From Phoebastria nigripes (Eukaryota > Chordata > Aves > Procellariiformes > Diomedeidae), in the NCBI GenBank assembly GCA_035582835.1, contig JAYKAV010000500.1, positions 1,408,928-1,472,927 of the forward strand: 64,000 nucleotides of DNA, in the 5' to 3' direction. Under the pieces are notes generated by a model, which saw only the letters and a list, made by a program, of their open reading frames with translations, had not been told where the DNA came from and searched no databases. Position numbers and translations under genes: made by a program. Positions 53,355 through 64,000 of this stretch are shown here, piece by piece. How positions within the stretch are numbered: the stretch's first letter is position 1; every line of letters begins with the position of its first letter.

Positions 53355-56300
53355 AGAGACCGTGCACGTAGCCCATTCACCCCTTTCTCCATCCAGCGAG
53401 GTCTCGGAGGAGTGGCAGCATTCCCTCAGGCTCCCAGCAGAGGCCCGTACTCGCTGGCAGTGGCTGCTCTGGACAAAAGCAGGGGGTGGAGGAGAGCAAG
53501 GGGAGCTGCCCACAGAAGGCAGGACCAGGGCAAGAAGAGGACGGAGCTTGTACCTCTTGCAGGCCCAGTGTGCTGCCTCCTCCCCTCAGGTGGTGGGGCC
53601 CGGGGGCATGTGCAGGACCCCTGTGGGAGTTGGGATGAGGACGAGGAGGGTGATGGAGACAGGGCCAGCAGAGGANCAGATTCTACACCACATTGATGTC
53701 CGCCTCTGTACGAGGCGTTTCGGGGCGTGCCGTGGGAAGAACACCCCTCTGCTTTGTTACCCTGGCTCCAGTCTGATACTGACCCTTTTAGCCATGAACT
53801 TCCCTAACCCAGCCCTGGGGACAAGCCCTGCTCACCAGGTGGGATGGGGACCTTTCCCCAGGTACAGTGTGAAAGTGCACGCTGCTGTGCTGGCTCAGTG
53901 AGGACATGGGTCACAGCACTCAATGCTTTTCTAAGGAAGATGTTTCACAATGCAGCAGTCTGTATTATTAAAATGAGGAACATGGGATATGAAATGCCTT
54001 TTCCTTCTAAACACCCATTCTATAATTACCATGCCCTCTGCCCCTGAGGGAGCGTGTCTGTGGGTGTTGTGTAATGGTTATTAGCTGCACACCCACAGAC
54101 AGCCAAGACATGCAGCTCTCTCCACCACACCTCCCTTGTTACCAACACTGTTCAATCGGGCTTGCTTAATTTGTTCCTTTGTTCAACTGGTAACAAGTAA
54201 ACTGGTGTCCAGCAGAACACAATGAGTTACTCCTGATCAGATTACCAGTGATCTGTCCCAGCTGGGGCATTCCCTCACACCTGTGTTGTCAGATTAACGT
54301 TGATAAGGAGCTGCTGATAAGTGTTGCACAGAAGTGCTCCNAGTGAGCCACGTGCATTCCCTTGATCTTTCTTTACACCTTAGCGCTATGCGAAAACCTT
54401 TTGCTTTAGGACTGAGAGGAGGAACCAGGTAATTATACTCCCGGTGGCAATAGTCTTTCATGCAGGACACAGCAATGGAAACCTGCTGCTTACTGAAGCA
54501 GGCAAAATATATGTGACTAAAAAAAATTAATCACAAAGACCTGGATANCCTAATCTCTTTTTTTCATTACTATAAAGAGGGAGAAGCCCCGAGATCTGTA
54601 CACTAGGTAAAAAGAAACAAAAGTGTGTTTGAAGGCAGGTTGATAATAGGCTGGCAGCTCTGGGGATACACCAGAGATGCAGCTTCACGCTCTGATGCAG
54701 CCTGTATCTGAAACTGTGAGCCCAAACAGAGCCATTTCTGCTTGGCTCTCTTGGCCCTCTGTATCAGCTGATTGAAACAGAAAGCTGGAACCAATGTCCC
54801 AGTTGTAGTTCATCTGTCTGTCTAACTTCCCACAGCAAGTCAAAGAATGAGTCTCAACAGCCGTACTTCATGAACGCTTCTTTCTTCAGTTTGCAACTGT
54901 TCTCCTGAGAACACCGGCAAGCATCGCCTGTGCCTGTGTCCCAGTTCACTCCAAAAGTTTTTGTATGTGTTGAGTTGTTGCAATTACATGTCCCATTCTT
55001 AAAAATATTCCTTTTCTCACTGATACATCATTAGTTAGTTTGCAAAATGCTTAGAAAATGAAAATCCTAGGCAAGTATGAAATCTGATCATTTTTAGAAG
55101 GACTGAAGTAGCAGTGAGCTTCTGTATGCTGCTGGTAGACTCTGCTGCTGCAGTTCTGACAGAAAGACCGCATCTGCAGCCAAGAGCAACCAGACACAGT
55201 GTAATTGCAATTGCTGCAATGATGCAATCTGCAGCTCATAAGACTGCAACTTGGCACAGTGAGGACCAGCTGCCTCAAGTTCCTGGTAAATCTGCATTTG
55301 AACTGCATTTCTGTGAGACTAATGCATTTTAATGACATTTGTAGCAGAAATTGCCTGTTTCTTCACTTTCTTAATGTCTGAAACTTTTGCGAGGCCTTTC
55401 AAGCATGGATGATTCCTGTAAGACAACTAGAACATGCATGAAAAAGAACAGGTTTTTGAAATCTAATCTTCTCCAGCTTAAAATAGAGGTAGTGCTAGGC
55501 TGTTGACAGTAGGTCTCTGAAGACTTTCAATATACTTTTTATTCCATGGCTCTGGCACCACATAGGAAATTAATTCAGCGACAATATTTTCATTAGATTA
55601 TAACCCAAGTTCTCAATCTTAGGCACATTTGTATGCTTGTAATACATTCTAATTACTTGTAAAGAATAAGTCTGTGTGCTGGTTGGTTTATTGAATATAT
55701 TAAATTAATGAATAAATAAATTTGTCTCCATGCTGGGAATGCCACTCGACGTCAAAGCTTGCCACAGAAGGAACCAGAAATGCACTCATTTGTGGTTTTG
55801 GTAAATGATACGATTTGTATTGTAGGTGGACTTTTCTGTCTCACAAGAGCGACGATTGAGAAAAGCACTTTTTTTCCCTAAATAACAGAAATCAACTGTG
55901 TGCCTAAATAACAGAAATCAACTGTGTGAAGAGCCTTTTTTCTTTTTTCCTCTTTTTTTTTTTTTTAATGATTGATCATTATGAATTTAGTCAGGAGAAT
56001 TACTCCTTCTGTCTGAGCTCAGCACCTCACGTGGTTTCTCTAGGATGGAGCTCTCAGGACATTCACCCACTCTTCTACTTTCATGTATTTCTAAGTTATG
56101 CAGAGTAGGAAGGAAATAGCAGATACCTGAATTAAAATGGAAAAAAGTGTCAGATTTTTGTGTTGTGTAGTTTCTGTCCATACTATGGGGTTTTCTGTTT
56201 ATCTTGTCATATTTCAGTAAAAAAAAAAAAACATTCTTTTTAGCCTGGAACAAAGTCATCAGAAGTGAGAATTTTTCTCAAATGATGGGAAATTCACTAT

Positions 56301-56813
56301 TTTTTAAGAGAGCTTTGAATTTCCATGGTAGAAGGGACAANTTTCTCTGTTCCCTCAAATGCAGAGCTATGAGAGGCTCAACTTACCCCCTTCTTCATTG
56401 GTTTGTTCAGTAATGTGTTGCCTACTGAGTTTTCCTTTCATGGAATGATTTTCTTCTCTGGCCCATAAGAGAAAAAAGTGCAGGTCTTAGCATGCAAGGA
56501 AGCCAACTTGGTATTCTGGCACCAGCGCCAGCACCATTCCCTGGAGCAGTAGCTCTGAGAGCACTTTGGTTTACAGGGAAATGCTCCTCGTTTCTCAGAA
56601 CCATTGCATCCCCTTCAAGTGCCAGATTTTCTGATAAAGTGCCTTCCAAACTCCAAAGTGCTGCTGGTTCAGGATCCCTTCCTGACAGTGGGATCCCATG
56701 ACATCAAGAACAACATCTTCAAAAGTGCTTACCGAGAACACGCGAAAGAGCACAAGGGACTTTACACAGGAAAGATCATTCCTATTGCCTCTCAAAGAAA
56801 ATGTAAGCGAGGT
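53355..56813. other. Intergenic block
   Basis: GC-rich to about 53900, then AT-rich. It holds the 26-bp duplication at 55877-55928, a pyrimidine tract with T14 at 55953-55966 and A13 at about 56219-56231. Two minus-strand open frames near 54.6-54.8 kb and 55.1-55.3 kb read as Gln/Lys-rich helical sequence and have acceptor-like borders, but I cannot tie them to a gene. A plus-strand frame at 56604-56834 with coding-like codon usage is also unassigned. Confidence 0.5.
55877..55928. repeat. 26-bp perfect tandem duplication
   Basis: Two exact adjacent copies (55877-55902, 55903-55928) of a unit beginning CCTAAATAACAGAAATCAAC. Confidence 0.96.
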
Positions 56814-57943
56814 TCAAGCGGTAAAAGAAAATAGGCTTCTGGTGCTGGAAAGCTCTTCTATCAGGCAAGGGGCTTGATGGTAAGACTGCGGCAAAGAAAG
56901 AATGAAAATTTCTCTTCCAGCCTGTTGAAATAAGAATCAGTGGAACAAGACAATGTGGTTTTTTGTGTTGTTTGGGCTGCAATGCTTTGTTAGAGAACTG
57001 TTCACCCATGTGAAAATGCATAACCCTGTCAACCTGCCAAGTGAAACTTTGGGTGATCGGCTGCGTAAGTGCTGGTAGCACAGGATAAAGCTGCCTTTGG
57101 CTACTTTCAATTACACGCCCAATTCTTTTAAGACTTCTGAATATTTGGGAAAGGAGAATATGCAGAACTTGTTTGTTTACATCAGATTGTGCTGTGTTTT
57201 CAGGTTTCTCAACTGCTTTCGGAGCATGTGAGCACAGCCCTAGCCCTTCCCCTTCCACATACCTGGCAACTTTGTCAATACAGCAAATGAATTCTCTCCA
57301 GGAGAAAGGAGCCATGTCAGGCTGATGTTGTGCAGGGTTTCGTCATTTCAACAAAGTGGGAACTGGAGCAGAGACAGGCATTAAACAGCGAATGCTTTGC
57401 AAAGCAAAGTGTCAGATAGTGGTGCTGCAGCTATGATTCAGGCAGCCCCAGGGGGCATTACTGATGTCTATGCTGGGCTGGGTTGGAGGAAAGTGTCGTA
57501 ACCGAGGGCAGATCTTAGCCTTTCATCTTTCAGGTACTGCTGGAAGCATGGCCAAGCACTGCTGGGCTTGGGTGCTGGGCAGAACAGATGAGAAGGTTTC
57601 TCTCTACCTCCATTGCGATAAGACAGCCATCCTAGGGTTCGCAAGGCTCTCAGTTGTCCACTGGGCAGCAGTTCTCCTACTGTTGGGCTTGTCAGCAGCC
57701 TACGTACCCTGCAAGCATCACTAGGGAGTTTTGGCAGGAAGCTCTAAACATCTCACTTTCTTCAGAACTGAAATATTTTTTCGTGGATCTGGATGCTTTC
57801 AGGATGGCCTGCCTGTGCAAGTAGCTTTTTTCCATGGGTGATTGCAAGTGAGGTCTTTTGGATGAGGAACTCACTGAAGTTGACAGCTTAGTTCCTTTGA
57901 ATTTCTGTACAGCTTTCTGTTCTGCACCAGGGTGGTGCTGAGC
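56814..57943 (-). other. Hypothetical chain of four phase-compatible minus-strand exons
   Basis: Segments 57943-57708, 57295-57263, 57136-57034 and 56885-56814 (minus strand) can be joined at AG/GT borders with consistent phases into a 147-residue open frame ending in TGA at 56816-56814. The first segment reads SSSKRPHLQSPMEKSYLHRQ onward; the last ends FSFTA. The acceptor before 57136 (CCCAAATATTCAG) and that before 56885 (TTTCTTTGCCGCAG) are good; the 33-bp second exon and the GTTGAC donor are weak. I recognise no protein family. The segments were chosen by eye among many open frames, so chance is the leading explanation. Confidence 0.12.
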
Positions 57944-60900
57944 CTGCCCTAATTAGCCCAAATTACCGTACCTACAAAAAGCACGAATTCATTCTCATGG
58001 TACCTTGCTTATCTCTNCATAGAGCTACTGCAAAGACATGCCCCTGAGGGCATCACAGTAAATTTCTGGACCTTAATTCACATGTTCAAACTATTATTCA
58101 AACTTGCACACCAAACCTATTACTGCTTTCAGCAATTTTCAGCTTCCATTAAAGAATGCTGTACCTTTTTCTTTACTAATCTGCTCAAAACATGCAGCAG
58201 CATTCAGATGTTTGAAGGGGCACACTGAGAGCCAGGCCATCAAAACCCACCTCCAGACAGCCAGGACTTAACAGTTCAGAACTGTTATGCCCTGTGACAA
58301 ACCCGTCCAGGTTCACCAGTCCTTGCTTTTACTGGATACTGTTTTTCCTTACATTATTCTACTTACCCGCTCCAAAAGGAACCATTCCACAGGGGTAAGG
58401 AAGACTGTGCTGCTCCTGCTAGTACTACTAATGAAGCAACGCCTCAATTAGCTGTCAGATAGGAGTTTCTGAAAGCTGGAGCTGGTATCTGCAAGTCTGG
58501 AATATTTGTGTTTCTGTACCAAAAGCAACAATTACACCACAGGAAGAAAAACAAACCTCCGCAGACTAAGTAGATAAAAATGAACAGGTTTAATCAAAGC
58601 AATGGAATAATATTTTATCAATCATCATTATTTTGCTTTGCCAAACTTTAGCTTATAACAGTGGAGGAAAATGGATTTTTTATTCTAGTGAAAAATCTGA
58701 CAGACTGGAATGAAAAGCCAACTTTCCGAAGGTTGGGAAAAAGTCTTAAATAGTTAGTTTTGAACCAAATGCATATATAAGTGATTAAAGCTTTTACTAA
58801 TGAAAATACAATTCAATTGAATTCAATACAATTCAATTGAATTCAATACAATACAATACAATTGAAAATTAAATAAAAAGTTTACCTGACATGACATTTC
58901 TATGTAATCATTATTTTATTATTTCTGAAATAAAATTAAGAATATCTGAATAAGACCAATTTTCCCCAAAAATTGCATTTGCAAAACTATGGTGCATTCC
59001 AGATACCTGTCCTGATTTTCCTGTCTCTTTTCTGCCTCGCAGCCATACAAAAAGCAGTCNTCTTGCTTCACTCTGAGGATTTCTTACACCTTATTTCCTC
59101 CAAAATAAAAGATATCCATCTCTTATTTTGCCAAATCAAAGTCTGACCTAGATCCTTATCTGGAGCAGAATGGAGGCTGGAGCTAGTATATAGCTTCCCA
59201 CTAAATAGTAAGAAGCAGCTTTTCCTTATCCATTTGGCTATTCAGGCCCCGCTAGTGACACACTGATACTGCAGTGATGGTCTCTAACACGATGCCCCGG
59301 TGGTGGTTGCACCCGGGCTTTCCCTTGGTGCCAGGTGCGCGGTTCCAGGTGGTTTAGACAGCGATACCCACGTGCAGTGGGAGCTGAGCGCGGGGTGGGG
59401 GCCACCCTCCCTGTGCCCTGCCTGGGCTTCTGCTCCTGGGAGTCGAAGCCAGCTCAGGACCAGGAGAGGAGCAGAGTGGGGTCACAGAGCCCCAGGCAAA
59501 CAGGACAGCACCCTAAAATGGGCCCTAAAGGTAGGAGCTATGATCAACCCACCTCATACACTACACAGCAATCTGAGAATAACATGCAAATATTTAGAGT
59601 GCCATTGTATATTAGGTATAGAAAGAATTAGAGAAAAATATCTTTAGTACATTCTCCTTAAGACTCTGTAAGGGGTTAAGTCCTGCAGCAACTTTCAGAG
59701 AAGTCATGCCTGCCCACCGCATGATGGGCTCCCGTCAGAGAAGGCATTTACAGGCACTACGATTTAGGGAATAGCATTTATTTTCAGAAGGGCTGCCAAA
59801 GAGCATAGATGGTTATTCCAATCAGATAGAAAGGGCAGGGAAATGTTTAATGAATTAAAAATATTCTTTTGTTGAAAAGAAGTTTATATGTAAGGACTGT
59901 ATGGGTGGCTAGGGGGAAAAAAATGGAAGCACCAGTTTAAAAAGAAAACATCATGTTTTATCTTTCTGAGCCTGCCATGGCTGTGACATGAACAATGTCT
60001 TATATGTGTGAAAATCAAAAGGTGTTTGTGGCATTTCTTTTCCAATTTTGCAGGAAAATCAAACAATCTTCCCCTCTATACTTGAGTCTTCACATCATTT
60101 ACCTTTCAGACTTGTTATGGCTGCTAAGAGCATGAAAAGTGAAACATGAAGGAAAGCACAAGGTTACGTTAAGTGATGAGCATCATCACTGAGGTGTGCA
60201 GAGTTTACACATCCCGTCCGACAGCAGCATGCTGAGAAGAACCTGGCTTTGAATGATGCAGAATACAGTTGATTATGAATCTAGGATACACACTGTGATC
60301 AACGAAAAGATGAGTGAGATAAAATAGACGCACAGTGTATGCATATGTTCATACATATCACTGTGTGAAACAGTTTTCCAGGTAAGGCATACTTGAAAAA
60401 AGTGCCCCATGTGCTCCACCTGTAGGACATCACGAAACCAGCATTTCCACAGTTATGCAGCACATCCAAGAAAATGCCTGTGGTGGAGTAAAGGCCAGCA
60501 GCATTAACAACAGAATCCGCTGTGTCCCTCTGGAAGAAAAACTTCCTACTGTTTTTGTCAGATGCCCAAGTTACATGCTAAATGGCAAGAAGCTGTTGCT
60601 CACGGACTGGCATTGACGTGGCAGATAACAACACAGCCACTGCTCTTGGCAGCATTTCAGAGCAAGATTTTCACAAGGATTAACTGTTCTTGAACAATTT
60701 CTCCAATATATGAGGTACAAGTATACTTTTCTTCCCAATCAGACATGCGGATCTTTCTTGTACAAACACTGTGGCCAGCAAAAGGAAAATCTTGGCCTCC
60801 AGTTATGCAAAATGCCTTCAGTGATCCTGTGGTCGATTCTATGGGTGCTAGTGGAGGGCAGGACTGGGTTCTACCGGGCAGCCTTCTCTCCAGCACTTTG

Positions 60901-61709
60901 ACCCTGCAAAGTGAAAATCATTGGCACATTCCTGTTCTTGCACAGCTTGGCTTTTGTGTGAGTTCATTCTCCAGATAACTAGCTTGGAAGAATTCAGGGC
61001 CAGTCCTTTCCTTCCAGATGCAGGAATAAGAAAGAATATTTATGGCAGCAAGCAGGGTCCATCTCTAGCAAGTATGCTCCCTCCAGTCAAGACCCACTTA
61101 CCAAAGTAACCACAGGAGGAGCAATAATGGGTGAATTTGTAGGGAAGGTTTTGTTCAACATGGAAAACAAAATTTGGAGAGCCAAGCTGGTACTAGAGAC
61201 ACGACTGCTGGACTGAACTAGCTCACTTTCATATGGTGATTTCTGGTATCACTCTTTTCAGCCTGCGAACATCCTTTGCCTTTCTTCAATGGCTCTTTCC
61301 CCTTCCCTCTCACACTGTTGTTTAGCTTTCCTTTCATGTGTCTCCTGGGAGAAGGGGGTATTACTGACCTGCTCTTCGCTCACTTGCAGCCTGCAGTTCA
61401 GCAGTTCTTGGTCAACAGCTCTGTCATCCTCACCGATGCTGGAAAACTCGAATTCAGGCAAATGCTTTTTGCAGGTAATTTCCGACAGTAACTCTTGCCT
61501 CTTCTCAGTATCACGAAGAAACCAAAGGGTTAGGACTTGGGTGCTCCCTCAGCACACCTACACTTGGGAAGTAAATCTGTACCAGAGGTCTTGCCCTTCT
61601 CTAAGGAACCAGCAGCCATAACTGAACAGGTCCCAGGCTCACAATCCATGTTGGTGATGGTCTGTCAGGAAACAAACTGATGTTTCTTGCCTCTGTTAAA
61701 AAGACTCAC
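57944..61709. other. Intergenic block
   Basis: Mostly AT-rich, with the palindromic 20-bp repeat at 58811-58850 and a GC-rich patch at 59280-59480. Minus-strand open frames at 60896-60657 and around 61500-61260 (the latter Glu/Arg-rich, coiled-coil-like, ending MFAG) are unassigned. Confidence 0.5.
58811..58860. repeat. Palindromic 20-bp tandem repeat
   Basis: Two exact copies of ATTCAATTGAATTCAATACA (58811-58830, 58831-58850), followed by ATACA units. Each contains the perfect palindrome ATTCAATTGAAT, so the tract can form hairpins or cruciforms. Confidence 0.95.
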
Positions 61710-61889
61710 GTTGTCGTCTGTGGTGGCAAGTAAAGGAGATGGCAACTCCCAGACCAGCAGTCTGGTCTGGAACAGGGATTCACAAGTGTCATAATTTCTA
61801 TCATTCCTACTTCCAAGTATGGCAGTGCTTGGTTTTTTGTCAATAACACCTCGATTTTGCATCAGACCTTTGTCCCCTGGCTTGTGCTG
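61710..61889 (-). other. Unassigned exon-like minus-strand open segment
   Basis: A 60-codon stop-free segment, phase 0 at both ends, between CATTCTTAG (acceptor-like) and GTGAGT (donor-like). It includes GVIDKKPSTAILGSRNDRNY. A similar 55-codon segment lies at 63917-63753 between TTTCCCTTCAG and GTGACC. No family is recognised, and borders like these arise readily by chance. Confidence 0.12.
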
Positions 61890-64000
61890 CTAAGAATGTT
61901 TATAAACACCACATATGCACTCCTTTCTATCAGAGATTTTTATGAATAGCTGCCATAATAAGCTGATATGAATCTCTGAATTTTTCTTGTAGTTAGAGCT
62001 TTGATACCCACATCAACATGAAATCAAACACATCAAAGCAAATACAGGTAAGCCTGGCTCTTGTTCAAACATCAGAAAACAGCATGTCTCCAGGATAATT
62101 CATCTTGGGGGCATCAGACTCCTGCCTCAAAATGGATGTTCTGACTTGCTGTATGATCTGGCCATTAAGTNCGCAACATACTTAGCAACATCTGATGAAG
62201 TTGCTCATATTAGTATTGCAATGTTGTTGGTAAGAAAGCAGCCTTGGGCTTCTCTGCCCTGCTGGATGGAGTACCTCTGACAAAGGGTGGCTTCCAGAAT
62301 CCCACCCCTGACCATATCTGAGCTATGTTCTTCACACAACTCATCCACTACTGCATTAGTTTTTGATCTCAGGTGAGAAATGCAAGCGCATGTGCCATGT
62401 AAGATGGTTGATTGTTGCCATTCCAGGATCCGTTGTATTCACTATCAGTCAGTCAATATGCATCTTGCCTTAGAAGCTGCTGCCTGTGATGTCTCTAGAA
62501 ATGCAGTTCTGGCTGCAGTTCAGCCATATCAAGCACATTATACTCACTTCGAACATCCTGTGTCACTCCGAGCCATGAATAAAATTTCCATGTTTCCATG
62601 AGTAAAATTGAGGGGGGAAAAAATGTCCATTTCTAATTATCCATACTCTTTGCAGAAAATTCCCACCTAAATATTTGTATTTTCTGCTGTGCTGCAGTGT
62701 TTGTGGTCTATTTTTTGGTATAACCAAGTCTAGAAATTTTAGATTTATTCATTCAAAACAGGTACAGAAAGAAACTGGTGTAGAGACTAAACTTAACACA
62801 CACTACCTGCCCATCTTCTTTACATGTGCTAAGAACAAGATAACTCTCTACTATCGAAGTAGGTTATTTTTTGTTTCCTTCAAACTTTGGATCATTAAAA
62901 TATGATGCAGCTGAGGCCAAAGCATATCAAAATCTGAGAAGAGACTGGGTATTTGTGTGGATGTCAGGAATACTTTCAGCTGCAATTAGTGCAGTGAGCC
63001 CTTTCTGAAAACAAATGAAATCTTAGTTAATCTCCAGTCCTCCACTATCATAACTCTTAATGCGTTTCTTCCCAAAGTCTTTATGGATTACAGAATGTGT
63101 AGCAGTAAGGTAAACTGCTATACCTGCTAATGGCATCATTTTTGTTCTTGGATGGTGTCTGTGGAGTGCCTGCAGCTGTGCCCATGGGCTGACTCACCAG
63201 GCTGTGGTAATACTCAGGAGTCCCATGTGCTTTGGAAAGCACTCGGGACTTGCATCCTCCAGGCCAGAAGGAGACTGGGAATGTCACACGCAAGAACAGC
63301 TTGTTCCAAGGAGACGGCTGAGGTGATACCTCGCTTGAACCTACTGCCCTTTCCAGGGATATACCCGACCCCTACATGATATCTCTGTTGCCATCTGGGA
63401 GCTTTGACTCCGAGTCCTGCGTGTTACCATAGTGTTGTACTGCGACATCAAGAATACTTTTTTCGTGTGTGTGTGTATTGTAATAGCATGTAGGAGTCTC
63501 TTGGCACTCTAAGGATACAATAGAAAGACTCCCATTATATCATTAGTGATCTAATCTATGATGACTGCTCCTAGATGAACAATTCGCATTAAAAATGACG
63601 TACCATGTGAAGTACCTGATTTTTCAAGAAGCATCGGGCTAGCATCTAAACTGCCATGTGGATATCCTCCCCCATCACTTGCATCTGCAAATATGACACT
63701 TTTTTATTCTGTCCCTTTGATTTGTTACCAGTTGTTTTCCTGCCTAGGTCACCTGTGCATATGCATGTGGCTCTGTGTGGACTGCAGTGCCCTTTATGAA
63801 GCTGGGTATTAAATGGGTAGTTGGACTGTGCCTTATTCGACTCAGCAGTGGCTCTGTTGCCAGCAGCACCTGAGCCCATGAAGCTGAGCCAGGTGGCTTC
63901 TCCAAAGCCTTACAATGCTGAAGGGAAATGGTAGAGACAGTGGAGCATCCCGGAGGAAGTAAGAGCAATGGTCCCTGTCCTGCCACATGTTTCACATGGA
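61890..64000. other. Intergenic block to window end
   Basis: Unique mixed-composition DNA with a short (GT)n at about 63466-63476 and one N at 62171. The exon-like minus-strand segment at 63917-63753 is noted above. I expected neighbours of the ZBTB43/ZBTB34 type from mammalian synteny but see no BTB or zinc-finger coding sequence. Confidence 0.5.

Overview
The window is avian nuclear DNA carrying the 3' two-thirds of one recognisable protein-coding gene, the LIM-homeodomain transcription factor LMX1B, on the + strand. Avian origin is read from a CR1 LINE 3' end at 34176-34338, with the characteristic tail repeated as ATTCTATG-like octamers, and from a 592-bp ERVL-type solo LTR of a kind I recall from bird genomes (47714-48305). 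About two dozen isolated N bases suggest a draft assembly. The species cannot be named from this sequence.

Layout. 1-32528 is the 3' part of the large LMX1B intron 2 and holds no convincing exon. Exons 3 to 8 lie at 32529-32761 (second LIM domain), 36620-36798 (acidic linker and start of homeodomain), 37814-37891 (recognition helix), 38291-38357 (end of homeodomain, Gln-rich), 39213-39374 and 41135-41292 (C-terminal activation region and stop). They splice in frame at GT-AG sites and encode 291 residues. The missing N-terminus and first LIM domain (exons 1-2) lie upstream of the window. A long AU-rich 3' UTR probably follows, possibly to the AATAAA at 46874. From about 46.9 kb to the end I see no recognisable gene, only the solo LTR, GC-rich patches, short tandem duplications and unassigned open frames.

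The exons act as one unit: LIM2 recruits cofactors such as LDB1, the homeodomain binds TAAT-type DNA, and the C-terminal tail contributes to activation. The known roles are dorsal limb identity, midbrain-hindbrain and monoaminergic neuron development, and podocyte differentiation.

The best leads are: (1) intron 6 stays open for 194 codons in the frame of the homeodomain exon; (2) a 21-bp tandem duplication spans the host/LTR junction and so post-dates the insertion; (3) a 12-bp 3' UTR hairpin overlaps a Pumilio-type site; (4) a CpG-rich island sits in intron 2, 2.5 kb before exon 3; (5) several AT-rich, homeobox-motif-dense blocks are candidate enhancers; (6) a weak chain of phase-compatible minus-strand pseudo-exons lies downstream. 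I found no clear new biological system, and the non-LMX1B items are hypotheses.
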